Below, in pieces: positions 44,297 through 53,667 of a DNA stretch of 64,000 bases. The first letter of the stretch is position 1. Each line of letters opens with the position of its first letter. A program made the translations under genes and the position numbers. Source of the DNA: Laspinema palackyanum D2a (GTDB lineage: Bacteria > Cyanobacteriota > Cyanobacteriia > Cyanobacteriales > Laspinemataceae); NCBI GenBank assembly GCA_025370845.1, contig JAMXFF010000004.1, positions 1 through 64,000 of the forward strand. The letters are read 5' to 3'. The notes below the pieces were generated by a model that saw nothing but the letters and a program-made list of their open reading frames with translations, did not search any database and was not told where the DNA came from.

Positions 44297-45172
44297 ATGT
44301 CAAATTTCATAACTTGTGCTAGGGGCCTAGAGGTTGAGTTTTTCTTTCGGAAAGGATTAAGCCTGAGTGAAGCGGGAAACTATACAGGAGCGATCGCCAG
44401 CTATGACAAAGCGCTCGAACTAGACCCCAATACAGATGAAATCTGGTACTGTCGCGGCAACGCGCTGTACAACTTGGGGCGGACTAATCCTGCCATCAAC
44501 AGCTACGACATGGCGCTAGAGCTAAATCCGGGCTGTTACCAAGCCCTGATCAATCGTGGCAACGCCCTTGATGATAGCGGACGCCACCAGGAAGCCGTGG
44601 AGAGCTACGATCGCGTCTTACGGCTGAAACCGGATCATCATCGCACCTGGAATAATCGTGGCATTGCCCTCGGGAACTTGGGTAAATATGACGAAGCGAT
44701 CGCCAGCTATGATCGGGCGATCGAATTCAAACCGGACTATTCCCGCGCCTGGTATCATCGAGGACTGGCCCTCAAAAGCATGGGTCTGACCGAGAAAACC
44801 CTGGCTTGTTACGATAAAGCCCTGGCCTCACAACCGGACTTCTATGAAGTTTGGAACAATCGTGGGAACACTTTATACTTGTTAAAGCGATATTCAGAAG
44901 CGATCGCCAGCTACGACAAAGCCGTACAAGCATTCCCCAACTATCATTGGGCGTGGTACAATCGCGGCGTAGTTCTGCAAGAGATCAACCGCAATGAAGA
45001 GGCGATCGTCAGCCTCGATAAAGCAGTCAATCTCAATCCTAAAAATGCCGAAGCCTGGTATTATCGCGCCTTGGCCCTAGAAGCCTTAGACTGCACCCGT
45101 AGCGCTGCGGCCAGTTATGATAAAGCCTACGAACTCAAACCAAATCTCAGTATCGAGTCCCCGACCCGCTAA
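44297..45172 (+). CDS. Tetratricopeptide repeat protein
   Basis: A 291-residue protein made almost entirely of 34-residue TPRs (about eight), each with the pattern W-x-x-R-G-x-A-L-x-x-L-G-R-x-x-E-A-x-x-S-Y-D-K-A-L. It is a scaffold for protein interaction; the partner is unknown. There is no signal peptide. The start follows AAGAAAG. It lies upstream of cbiD on the same strand. Confidence 0.85.
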   Translation: MSNFITCARGLEVEFFFRKGLSLSEAGNYTGAIASYDKALELDPNTDEIWYCRGNALYNLGRTNPAINSYDMALELNPGCYQALINRGNALDDSGRHQEAVESYDRVLRLKPDHHRTWNNRGIALGNLGKYDEAIASYDRAIEFKPDYSRAWYHRGLALKSMGLTEKTLACYDKALASQPDFYEVWNNRGNTLYLLKRYSEAIASYDKAVQAFPNYHWAWYNRGVVLQEINRNEEAIVSLDKAVNLNPKNAEAWYYRALALEALDCTRSAAASYDKAYELKPNLSIESPTR

Positions 45173-45322
45173 ACTATTGGCTCAATGTCCAAATCCTCAA
45201 GGGAACAGAATCGCGATCGGGCTTGAAGCACCTTCTAAAACAGGACTTCAACCCAAACCTGAAGTCTCTTGGTCCCTCAACAGCAAATCAGCGCACCCTG
45301 GATAATCAGGGGTCCTCTTAAC

Positions 45323-46393
45323 ATGGCAAAAACCGGCTATACTCTACCCGTTTTCGCCGTTGCTGCGGCGAAAGCGGCCCTGATGGTGCTGTCTCCCGGT
45401 GCAGAGGCCCCAAAAACGGTCACCCTTGACTTGATGCCCGAATTGGTCGAGATTCCCATCTACCAAGTCGCCCGACTCGATGGTACTTCCGCCCTGGGCA
45501 TCACCCGCAGCGATCCGGGGGATAACCTCGACTTGACTCGCAATACTCCGATATGGGCTAGGGTCATATCCACCCCCCGACAAAGCCAACCCTTAATCCT
45601 AGAAGCCGGTGAAGGATTAGGCAAAACCGAAACGGGAGAACCCGCCATTTATCACTATGCGCGGCAACTTTTTGAGCGCAATTTATTTCCCTTAATTCCT
45701 GAAGATACAACCCTAATTATCTCTATCATTTTACCCGAAGGACGGCAACTCGCCAGCCGGACTTCTAACGCTGCCTTTGGCATTTTAGAGGGACTCGCTT
45801 TACTGGGAACCAGTGGAATTTCTCAACCCCTTTCCGCAGCTGACCATCTCGATGAATTTCGGAAAATTTTGCAGGACAAAGTTAAAAAATCCCCTCATTT
45901 AACCTTCTGCATTGGCAATAATGGTCTCGTGGTCGCCCAACGGTTAGGCATTCCCGAATCGGCGATCGTCCAAACAGGAAACTGGATCGGGGCGCTGTTA
46001 GTTGAAGCCGGATTGCGCGGTGCCGAATCGGTTCTGCTTCTGGGATATCAGGGAAAACTGATTAAATTAGCTGGGGGAATTTTTAATACTTCCAGCCATA
46101 TTGCCGATGCCAAATTAGAGATTCTCAGTGCTGCCGTGGTGCGGGCGGGAGGAGATATGGCGACGGTAGAAGCGGTTTTAAATTGTAAAACGGCTGATGC
46201 TGCTTATTTTGAAATTAAAGAACGAGGACTGGCTGAGTTAGTCTTTAATAATTTAGCGGAAAAAATCAGTCAGAATGCTCAGAATTATGTTAAAAAATAT
46301 GCCGATACTGCTTTAGAAGTCAGCACGATTTTATTTAACCGCCAAGGGGAAATTATTACTCAAACCAAGCCCTTTGTGTGGGATAACCCCTGA
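45323..46393 (+). CDS. cbiD: Cobalt-precorrin-5B C1-methyltransferase
   Basis: About 357 residues from the ATG at 45323 (MAKTGYTLPVFAVAAAKAAL); an extension to 45269 would add a leader without support. CbiD regions seen include AVVRAGGDM, LLLGYQGKLIKLAGGIFNTS and ESAIVQTGNWIGALLVEAG. It transfers a methyl group in the anaerobic-type cobalamin or pseudocobalamin pathway. No other cobalamin genes are nearby. Confidence 0.85.
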   Translation: MAKTGYTLPVFAVAAAKAALMVLSPGAEAPKTVTLDLMPELVEIPIYQVARLDGTSALGITRSDPGDNLDLTRNTPIWARVISTPRQSQPLILEAGEGLGKTETGEPAIYHYARQLFERNLFPLIPEDTTLIISIILPEGRQLASRTSNAAFGILEGLALLGTSGISQPLSAADHLDEFRKILQDKVKKSPHLTFCIGNNGLVVAQRLGIPESAIVQTGNWIGALLVEAGLRGAESVLLLGYQGKLIKLAGGIFNTSSHIADAKLEILSAAVVRAGGDMATVEAVLNCKTADAAYFEIKERGLAELVFNNLAEKISQNAQNYVKKYADTALEVSTILFNRQGEIITQTKPFVWDNP

Positions 46394-46447
46394 AGGGGTT
46401 ACTACGAACTTTTGCTCAAATTGTTTGTAGTGACCCCTTCAGGGGTC
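46385..46447. repeat. Inverted pair of short palindromic repeats
   Basis: Two units, ACCCCTGAAGGGGTTACTAC and GTAGTGACCCCTTCAGGGGT, face each other around about 20 bases. These are members of the family with the ACTACGAAC tail but with a different stem from those at 1-340. It overlaps the last codons of cbiD and may terminate it. Confidence 0.75.
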
Positions 46448-46465
46448 AGCCCGGTAGTTAACAAC

Positions 46466-46921
46466 TTACAACCGATCGCGATCGCCCATTACATTTTCCC
46501 GACTTTGGCGCTGAAACTGAGGTATCGGTTCCCGGGAGGAGTGTCGCAACAACACGAAGGGAATCGTCAGAACCCCGACGATCATCACCGTTGCTGCTGT
46601 TAACCACACCATCCAGCGACTCGGACGATAGGCGCTGAATTCGATTTGTTGAAAAACCCGATTGTAGCGCCAGACGGCTAAGGGAATAAAAATAATTCCC
46701 ATAATTACCAATGCCACCCCGAGGGTTTGGGAATTGATGGCGATCGCCGGTACAGAGTCCGGTTCACCCGTCACACTAGCTTGTAACTCGCGTAAAAATA
46801 GACCAAAACGGGCGATCGCAAATCCAAAGCCAATCATCCCAATGGAAGTCCGCAACCAAGCCAAAAACGTCCGTTCATTAGCTTGATGTTCTCGTTGTCG
46901 GTCTATTTTTTCCTGAGTCAT
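46466..46921 (-). CDS. DUF202/YidH-family membrane protein
   Basis: About 151 residues from the Met at 46921 (MTQEKIDRQREHQANERTFL, then AWLRTSIGMIGFGFAIARF). Three hydrophobic helices and the conserved N-E-R-T-x-L-A-W-x-R-T opening define the DUF202 (YidH) family, function unknown. Upstream Met at 46933 is possible. Monocistronic. Confidence 0.85.
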   Translation of the reverse strand: MTQEKIDRQREHQANERTFLAWLRTSIGMIGFGFAIARFGLFLRELQASVTGEPDSVPAIAINSQTLGVALVIMGIIFIPLAVWRYNRVFQQIEFSAYRPSRWMVWLTAATVMIVGVLTIPFVLLRHSSREPIPQFQRQSRENVMGDRDRL

Positions 46922-46945
46922 TGCTACTCCCATTAACCCCTAATT

Positions 46946-46976
46946 TGTAGAGGCGATTCGCTTTCTCGCCCCTACA
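46946..46976. repeat. Palindromic repeat (GTAGAGGCGA family)
   Basis: TGTAGAGGCGATTCGC and TCTCGCCCCTACA, imperfect copy of the family at 6032 and 42670. Confidence 0.65.
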
Positions 46977-47016
46977 GATAGGGATTGCTCTCCAAGGAAC
47001 TTCTCCCCCTACCCAA

Positions 47017-47508
47017 TTACCGATAGTTGGTAAACTGTAATGCTACCGGCCAATCTTCTTGCTTAATCAACTGCATCGCTTCTTGTAAGTCATCTTTCGA
47101 CTTACTAGAAACCCGCACCGCATCCCCTTGAATTGAACCTTGAACCTTCTTCAATTCATCCCGGAGTAACTTGGTAATTTGTTTACCCACCTCTTGGGCG
47201 ATGCCTTTTTTGAGCTTAATCACCTGACGAATGCGGTTACCGCTGGCGGTTTCTTCCTTGCCATACTCAAAAATTTTCAACGATAAATTCCGCTTAACCG
47301 CCTTTTGTTGCAGTACGGACTGAACCGCCTCTAAGGTCATATTGCTATTAGTATTGATGACAATTTCATCATCCCCGAGTTCAACCGTGGTATTGGTATC
47401 TTTCAGGTCGTAACGGCTGGTAATTTCGCGATTGGTTTGGTCGATGGTATTAACCAGTTCCTGGCGATCGAAATCGCTGACAATATCAAAAGAATAGGAT
47501 GAAGCCAT
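47017..47508 (-). CDS. yajQ: YajQ-family nucleotide-binding protein
   Basis: A 163-residue protein with the typical start [20 protein letters not shown] and the conserved [31 protein letters not shown] and [12 protein letters not shown]. The family has two ferredoxin-like folds and binds cyclic di-GMP or tRNA/RNA in some bacteria. The role in cyanobacteria is not known. The region 47509-47831 between this gene and the next has no recognised gene. Confidence 0.92.
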   Translation of the reverse strand: MASSYSFDIVSDFDRQELVNTIDQTNREITSRYDLKDTNTTVELGDDEIVINTNSNMTLEAVQSVLQQKAVKRNLSLKIFEYGKEETASGNRIRQVIKLKKGIAQEVGKQITKLLRDELKKVQGSIQGDAVRVSSKSKDDLQEAMQLIKQEDWPVALQFTNYR

Positions 47509-47831
47509 GAATAAGACGGGACTAATTATCTGTACAACTAGAAATTACTAGAACATGAAACCACTCGAAGAGGGGGACAAACTGCCAGTGCCAGACATCA
47601 GCGATCGCCTCCGTTAGTTCGTCTTGCAACGTTCTTCCGGAAAATAGACGAATCGAGTAGCCTCGGGGCCATTGCCTGGGAGTCTGTAAACAATAACTGA
47701 CCTAGGCAACGGCAGTTTCTTCTCTTCTTCGCGGGGAAATTTTAGAGTAAAACGGGAACAAACACAAGCGTATCCAAACGCCAAATGGGAAATCCGATCG
47801 CAGGGTCAAGCCTAGGTAAACGAGGATGCCC

Positions 47832-48338
47832 TTAATCAAAATAGAACAACGTCACAAGTCGGCGCTGTTCCTCCGCATCCTGACAAGTTTGCAATAGCGT
47901 GTGGCTATCATGGAATGCAAAGCAGATTAACTGCTGACAGCGAGAGACAATTTCCAAATTGCACAAAGCACTGGCTTCGGCTAAGGATAAATGGTCATTC
48001 GCGGGATTTTCCACCAAATGGATCACCTTTTCGAGTTGCTTGCGCGACTCTCGGGGTTGACGATCCAGGCTTTGGGGGAGAATTACCGTCAGCATATTCG
48101 GATCTGCCTTCATCGCGCCTTTAATCGCAGCAGAATTAGTGCCCGTGGCACCGGAAGTCAGAATTCGATTCCCTTCCAAGACCAAGGCATAGGTCATCCG
48201 CTCAATAAGAGCTTGATGGGTAATCGGAACATGACGGGAACCCAAGAGGGAAATCCGTTTAGAACCCGTTTGCTGGATCGAGGCCAGTTCTTGCGCCAGA
48301 GTATCGATCCCGGGTGATGTGTCTATTGATTGACTCAA
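47832..48338 (-). CDS. DprA-like DNA recombination-mediator protein
   Basis: A 168-residue Rossmann-like protein (ISLLGSRHVPITHQALIERM, then LTSGATGTNSAAIKGAM and LTVILPQSLDRQP). This short cyanobacterial family resembles the DprA fold, which loads RecA on ssDNA, and is usually annotated DNA recombination-mediator protein A; a role in natural transformation or in nucleotide binding is possible. It is divergent from the carotenoid oxygenase gene by 80 bases. Confidence 0.75.
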   Translation of the reverse strand: MSQSIDTSPGIDTLAQELASIQQTGSKRISLLGSRHVPITHQALIERMTYALVLEGNRILTSGATGTNSAAIKGAMKADPNMLTVILPQSLDRQPRESRKQLEKVIHLVENPANDHLSLAEASALCNLEIVSRCQQLICFAFHDSHTLLQTCQDAEEQRRLVTLFYFD

Positions 48339-48418
48339 AGACGGTAAGAAATAACTAGAACAACGCAGTTATTTTAGCAAAGATAAGACCAAGTACGATA
48401 AATAGATGGAAAATAGCC

Positions 48419-49858
48419 ATGAAAACTATTAGTAAGCCGGAAAACCGAGAGAAAAGTTGGACCAGGGCGATCGCCACCCCCGCCCAGGAATTTCCCTCCA
48501 CTCCCCTCAAAATCATCGCCGGAACCCTCCCCCCCGGATTGCGCGGAGCCCTGTACCGCAATGGTCCAGCCCGTCTCACCCGAGGGGAAAACCGCGTGGG
48601 ACATTGGTTTGATGGGGATGGAGCAATTTTAGGCGTTCATTTTACCGGCAGGGACAGCCGCGCCCTTTACCGCTACGTCCAAACTGCCGGATATCAAGCC
48701 GAAGAAACCGAGGGCCGCCTGCAATTTGGCGGATATGGCACACTCCCCCCGGGACCCTTATGGAAACGATTCGGCAAGGGAATGAAAAATCCCGCCAATA
48801 CCTCGGTGATTGCCCTCCCGGACAAACTCTTGGCCCTTTGGGAAGGGGGACATCCCCACGGATTAGATTTAGAAACCCTAGAAACCTTCGGACTGGACAA
48901 CTTAGGCGGATTGGCACCAAACTGGGGCTATTCCGCCCACCCCAAACGCGACCCCCAAACTGGAGAAATCTATAACTTCGGCATCTCCCCGGGACAAAAA
49001 ACCCAACTGCACGTTTACCGCAGCAACAACCGGGGGCAAATTCAACAACAGGCAGCATTTGACCTAGAGGGAGTGCCACTGATTCATGATTTTGTCATGG
49101 CGGGACCCTATTTAATTTTTGTGATTCCCCCTGTCCGGATGTCCCTGTTCCCCGTCCTGTTGCACCTGAAAAGTTTTAGCGACTCCTTAACCTGGCATCC
49201 CGAGTTAGGGACTCAAATTTTAGTAATTGACCGTTCTAGTTTAGAACTGGTGAGTCGAGGGGAAGCGGAACCCTGGTATCAGTGGCATTTTGGCAATGGT
49301 GCCGTGAATGGCAGTGGAGAGATTAGCTTGGATGTGGTGCGCTATCAGGATTTCCAGACGAATCAATATCTCAAAGAGTTTGCCACCTTGGAGACGGAGA
49401 CAGCCGCCAAAGGGACCCTTTGCCGAGTCCGAGTGAATCCCCAGACTGGAAAAGTGATGGAGACAGAGACGATGATAGATCGCCACTGTGAGTTTCCCTC
49501 AGTAGATTTCCGAGAAGTGGGACAGGAGTGGCGCTATACCTATTTATCCTTGCATCGAGAGGGAGTGGAGTTAGGACAAGAACCCGTGGGGGCGATCGGG
49601 CGGTTCGACTATCAAACCGGCCATCTGACTGAGGCCCCTATTCCAGAGAACTGTTATCCGAGTGAACCGATTTATGCACCCGATGGCGATCGGGCTGAAC
49701 AAGGGTGGGTTTTAACGGTGGTTTATGATGCGAACCAACATCAGAGTCAGGTATGGATTTTTGATGGCGATCGGTTGGAAGAGGAACCGGAATGTCGGTT
49801 AGCGTTACCGGGGGTGATTCCGTTAGGGTTTCATGGGACTTGGAATGCGGGGAGTTAG
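48419..49858 (+). CDS. Carotenoid cleavage oxygenase family protein
   Basis: A 479-residue seven-bladed beta-propeller dioxygenase. The four Fe(II)-binding His are in YSAHPKRD, LIHDFVM, YQWHFGNG and GFHGTWN. The conserved LRGALYRNGPARL and HWFDGDGAIL lie near the N-terminus. It is like Synechocystis apocarotenal 15,15'-oxygenase (ACO), giving retinal and related products. A non-heme iron enzyme, probably cytosolic and membrane-associated. Monocistronic. Confidence 0.9.
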   Translation: MKTISKPENREKSWTRAIATPAQEFPSTPLKIIAGTLPPGLRGALYRNGPARLTRGENRVGHWFDGDGAILGVHFTGRDSRALYRYVQTAGYQAEETEGRLQFGGYGTLPPGPLWKRFGKGMKNPANTSVIALPDKLLALWEGGHPHGLDLETLETFGLDNLGGLAPNWGYSAHPKRDPQTGEIYNFGISPGQKTQLHVYRSNNRGQIQQQAAFDLEGVPLIHDFVMAGPYLIFVIPPVRMSLFPVLLHLKSFSDSLTWHPELGTQILVIDRSSLELVSRGEAEPWYQWHFGNGAVNGSGEISLDVVRYQDFQTNQYLKEFATLETETAAKGTLCRVRVNPQTGKVMETETMIDRHCEFPSVDFREVGQEWRYTYLSLHREGVELGQEPVGAIGRFDYQTGHLTEAPIPENCYPSEPIYAPDGDRAEQGWVLTVVYDANQHQSQVWIFDGDRLEEEPECRLALPGVIPLGFHGTWNAGS

Positions 49859-49886
49859 GCGGGGGTTTGAACCCAACAGCGACACC

Positions 49887-50020
49887 CGGCGGGGGTTTAA
49901 ACCCCCGCCTAACAGCTCAAGTCGGATAAATCCGACTGCGATGCGGGACATAAAAGCCCAGGTTTCAGTCGGTTTTTAACCGACTTTAGCTATGAGGCGG
50001 GGGTTTGAACCCCCGCCGGA
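49887..50020. repeat. Fold-back (MITE-like) element, second copy
   Basis: Outer arms CCGGCGGGGGTTT and AAACCCCCGCCGG; inner arms CTAACAGCT...AGTCGG and CCGACTTTAGCTATGAG. The outer and inner layout matches 16094-16269, but the centre lacks the CCTCGTGACG palindrome. It lies after the carotenoid oxygenase gene. Confidence 0.8.
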
Positions 50021-50090
50021 TCCCGCGACTCACCCAAATCTTTGCCCCACAGACAAAATCCCCCCCGGAATGCACCATCCTCACCCAAAC

Positions 50091-52892
50091 CTAGCGAATC
50101 ACTCCAACGCGATCAAAGGGGTAAACACGCAGGACCAATTGCCCTATAATATCCCGGCGATGGACTACCGCCCCGAAGGTTTCAAAATCGGCATAATCCG
50201 GCGTCCCGAAGGTTTCAAAACCGAAGGTTTCAAAACCGACATAATCCGGATTGTCTCCCACCACATAATATTCATCAGGACCTAGGATAATAAACGGCTG
50301 ATTGAAATCCGAGGGAAGCTTTATCCGGTTATCCTCGAAAGGTTTTCCATTGAGAATGATTTCAGCTTCACGGATTTCCAAGCGTTCACCGGGCATGGCA
50401 ATGATGCGGCGATAAGCTATTACTTGGGGAGAAGACTCGTTTAAAGTATTTATTAAAAATGCAATCACTTGATAGCGCTGCGGATTGCGCCACCGAAGGT
50501 AGGTTAGGCGATCGTACCAAATGCGATCGCTGCTTTGGATCACCGGAGTCATTGCTCTTACGGAATCAGTGGTAAAGTTGAAAGTGCTTGTAAAAATTTG
50601 GGCTAATAGTACGACGGTAAAGAACAGTCCTATATCCTGAATTGACAATCCCCAACAATTTTTAGTTTTACGGGTTGGGATGGGGTCAATGATTACCTGA
50701 ATTTTCTCCGCTAAATGTTCTCGAAGTTTATCGTGATAAAACCGATAACGGCCCCCATATTTTTTTAAAATACCACTGGCACTGGTTTGGTTCAGAAAGT
50801 GAACATAATTTCCAGGAATTCGCCCGTGATGCCACAAAACCCACCGTAACATAAAGTGCTGGGTGAAAGCATATCCACCCCCCAGTAGATATCCTAATAA
50901 AATTACGATAAATATACCCAAAAACAGCAATTGATCTGATATCAACCACTGTCCAATCCCCCTCCGAAAAAACATAAATATTAATGACCAAATAAGTGTT
51001 ATTAATCCTATCGTTATTAAAGATTTTTTCCCTGTTTCCCAAGTCCCTTGATTGGGGTATTTCCTAATTTTAATATCCGCTTTTAATCCATGAACAAGCC
51101 CCGAAGATAGCCCGAAAAGCAGCCCGAAAAACCACCCGAAAAACCACCCGAAAAACCACCCGAAAATCAATCCAAAAAACTGCCGGAAAAGCAGCAAAAA
51201 AATTAGCCAGAAAATTAGCCCAAACATCATCAAAGAGTAGAAAGCACTAGAAAATGCTTTTTTTATACTTTTGGAAGAAAGGTCGAAATTCTCTATTAAA
51301 TAAATTGAATTATTCTCATAAAACGGACGCACGATCAGGCATCCCATCAGCCCGAAAATTAGCCCGAAAATCAGCCCGAAAATTAGCCCAAAAATTAGCC
51401 CAAAAATTAGCCCGAAAATTAGCCCGAAAATTACCACAAAAATTAGGCCGACAATCCGTAAGTATTGATTACGCTGTTGTTGAGTTTCTAGCCATGTTGG
51501 TTGCAACTTTTCAATCAAAAATTCCCGTTGATTAATATTTTCACGGCCCATACTTGCCGCCAACCATGCTAAATAATATTTAGCTTTTTCCGGGTCGTAG
51601 TCTGCAAGGGGTTGAGGCGTGATGGATTGGGGGGGATAGAGTTTTTGATGTAAAAAATCGTCAAACAGTCGGCTTTGACAATGTTGGAAGTCTTGAGGTA
51701 GGTCGTCTGGTAATCTATCGGGATAAGCAATAGGCATGAGGTTTAATAACATGGGATTGCGCGCCAACTCCATCAACCCAGAATTGGATTGGAGTTCATC
51801 CCAAATATGTTCAGCCTTCCGCTGCTGTAAATACCCTTGAATCTGGTCATCAGCTAGTTCACAAAGCCTGACTGCTCGTTCGACTTGCTTTAAACGGATG
51901 CGGCAGTTATTGTCATCGGTGATGCTTTCATAGTCTTTCACCCGGCAGCAAATCACCAATGCTTTTTGCTGATTGTGATAATCTTCTTGCAATGCATCGA
52001 TCGCCCGAATCGCTTCTTTTGCTCGTTCCTCCCCTAACTCATCCAAACCATCCAGCAACGGCACAATGCGATTATGAACCAGCCACTCCCGGCATAGCTT
52101 TGGATTTAGTCCATACTGCGCCACGATTTCTCCCACCATCCAATCCAGCATCGGTTCTCCCCGCCAAGCAGAAAGCTCGAAAATAAACGGGATAGGTTCT
52201 TCGGGATTGTTCTTGGCTGCTTCTCCTAATGCTTGGGCTAATTTGAGCAATTCCGTCGTTTTGCCACTACCCGGTTCTCCTAAAATTAATAAACGCCCCT
52301 CGGCTTCATTGAAAATCTCTATAATCGGTTTACTGGGGGATAATTGCGTAACTTCTTTGGTCTGTACATTCTCCAAATTTCGCCGAGTTTGGAGTTGAGG
52401 GAATTTATCAGCGATCGCATTTTGCCAAATTGCTGGCGGCTGAAAAATTTGCCACCACTTTCTCTCTCCTTTTTTAGGAGAAGGTGCAGCAGTTGGAGTG
52501 GTTGCTACTGTAACGTATGATTGTTGAGCCGTTTTCCGTTGGGGTCGTTCCAAATCATCCGGAGAATCAATACTGGGGATAGGAATATGCCTGTCTTGAT
52601 CCAGCGAATTTTTCAGGCGCTCATTAATGAGTTTCTGATTCTCTTGCAGAAGTTTACACCATAACTCTTCTGGGGGCGTTTCTTCTACCTTTAATAATTC
52701 CGGCCCCACAACAACAATTAGGGCAAAAACAATCGCCCCACAAATTGCCACTGGGGTTGGCACATTCCCTATCAAATCCTTCAATTCCTTCAATTCAGGC
52801 AGTTGGTTGATAAAATAAGGATAGAGAACAAACGCCAGGGCCACAAAAGCCAGCCGAAGATACCGAAAAAATCGATTTTTCTGATTTGACAT
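50091..52892 (-). CDS. NACHT NTPase with multi-pass membrane region and inactive signal-peptidase-like domain
   Basis: About 933 residues from the ATG at 52892 (RBS GGGGGA; an extension to 52991 runs into a repeat). Residues 9-27 and 45-66 are two membrane helices. A NACHT P-loop ATPase follows with Walker A ILGEPGSGKTTELLK (about 205-216) and Walker B VPLLDGLDELG (about 277-287). Then come GLIF repeats (about 482-516), a WFFG repeat (about 575-592) and further helices, ending with the RYRFYHDKLREHLA segment typical of cyanobacterial NACHT proteins. Residues about 745-933 are an S26 signal-peptidase-like domain, but the catalytic Ser is Ala (AMTPVI at 780-785) and the Lys is Arg (YRRIIAMPGE, Arg828). 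Substrate processing is therefore unlikely. Confidence 0.85.
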   Translation of the reverse strand: MSNQKNRFFRYLRLAFVALAFVLYPYFINQLPELKELKDLIGNVPTPVAICGAIVFALIVVVGPELLKVEETPPEELWCKLLQENQKLINERLKNSLDQDRHIPIPSIDSPDDLERPQRKTAQQSYVTVATTPTAAPSPKKGERKWWQIFQPPAIWQNAIADKFPQLQTRRNLENVQTKEVTQLSPSKPIIEIFNEAEGRLLILGEPGSGKTTELLKLAQALGEAAKNNPEEPIPFIFELSAWRGEPMLDWMVGEIVAQYGLNPKLCREWLVHNRIVPLLDGLDELGEERAKEAIRAIDALQEDYHNQQKALVICCRVKDYESITDDNNCRIRLKQVERAVRLCELADDQIQGYLQQRKAEHIWDELQSNSGLMELARNPMLLNLMPIAYPDRLPDDLPQDFQHCQSRLFDDFLHQKLYPPQSITPQPLADYDPEKAKYYLAWLAASMGRENINQREFLIEKLQPTWLETQQQRNQYLRIVGLIFVVIFGLIFGLIFGLIFGLIFGLIFGLIFGLMGCLIVRPFYENNSIYLIENFDLSSKSIKKAFSSAFYSLMMFGLIFWLIFLLLFRQFFGLIFGWFFGWFFGWFFGLLFGLSSGLVHGLKADIKIRKYPNQGTWETGKKSLITIGLITLIWSLIFMFFRRGIGQWLISDQLLFLGIFIVILLGYLLGGGYAFTQHFMLRWVLWHHGRIPGNYVHFLNQTSASGILKKYGGRYRFYHDKLREHLAEKIQVIIDPIPTRKTKNCWGLSIQDIGLFFTVVLLAQIFTSTFNFTTDSVRAMTPVIQSSDRIWYDRLTYLRWRNPQRYQVIAFLINTLNESSPQVIAYRRIIAMPGERLEIREAEIILNGKPFEDNRIKLPSDFNQPFIILGPDEYYVVGDNPDYVGFETFGFETFGTPDYADFETFGAVVHRRDIIGQLVLRVYPFDRVGVIR

Positions 52893-52974
52893 GACATCCC
52901 CCGCGCAAATAGTGGTTGCTGTTGGCGAAATTGCAGAATTTAGGTTTAGTGTTCCCAAATTAAATAGAATTATA

Positions 52975-53089
52975 CCAAATCCGGTTCTCAAAGCCCTACT
53001 TTACCTCTTCAGCCCGCGCAGGCGGGCTTCGTCCGTATAGCCCCACCCTTGAGGGTGCGGGTTTTTATAGACCTTTGAAAACCAGATTC
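52975..53089. repeat. MITE-like repeat with AATCCGGTT ends, copy 2
   Basis: Starts CCAAATCCGGTTCTCAAAG and ends CTTTGAAAACCAGATT, imperfect inverted ends, with the hairpins AGCCCGCGCAGGCGGGCT and CACCCTTGAGGGTG inside. It lies between the NACHT gene and the next gene and overlaps the unsupported 5' extension of the NACHT frame. Confidence 0.7.
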
Positions 53090-53095
53090 CCGAGT

Positions 53096-53476
53096 TTATT
53101 CCTGTTCTGGTTCTTCTTCTATCCACCATCGAAATAATGTAGGTTCTTCCTCGTTGTTAACAGTCACCAGAATTAAACTTTCACCATAAGCATTCACAAA
53201 CGAAGCCCGACAAAACCCAAATCCAGTTCCCGAACAGGCTTCAAATTCAGGATATTCTAACTCATTTACCATTCGTTCTAACAACCCCGATAATAATTCG
53301 GTTGTGTTGGAATTTCGGTAATTAATCTGCCATCCCTCGTCTAAAATAAATTCTCTGGCTTCGCTGTAAGGCATAGACTGACGCAAATCAGTAGGGACTT
53401 CTTGTGTAACTGCATTCAAGGGCAGAAACACAATATTGAGAGCCAGTGCAATTCCTGAAAAAAGCGCGGGACGCAT
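53096..53476 (-). CDS. Hypothetical secreted protein
   Basis: A 126-residue protein with a signal peptide (ALFSGIALALNIVFLPLNAV, cleavage near residue 24). The mature part has a paired Cys region (FEACSGTGFGFCRASFVNAY) and an acidic end (EEEPEQE). No family recognised. It precedes the NACHT gene on the same strand, but a repeat lies between them. Confidence 0.6.
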   Translation of the reverse strand: MRPALFSGIALALNIVFLPLNAVTQEVPTDLRQSMPYSEAREFILDEGWQINYRNSNTTELLSGLLERMVNELEYPEFEACSGTGFGFCRASFVNAYGESLILVTVNNEEEPTLFRWWIEEEPEQE

Positions 53477-53667
53477 GATATTACTTTCCTTTTACTGGAC
53501 AACATCACAAAAGAAATTCTCCCTCTGCTAATCGTGTAAGGCGCAAAGATATGCGCCCTAGAGCTTCAAAAGGAGAATTTATTAGGGTTTCGGTTAAAGG
53601 TTACTGCTGAATCTTTTTCTAAAGTAAAACCCTACAAGTTTTTCTGGCAGTTCTTTCCCCCAAGATT

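Noticed and set aside
52893..52991. N-terminal extension of the NACHT protein
   Set aside because: It would begin within a MITE-like repeat and lacks a ribosome binding site; the ATG at 52892 has GGGGGA in front.
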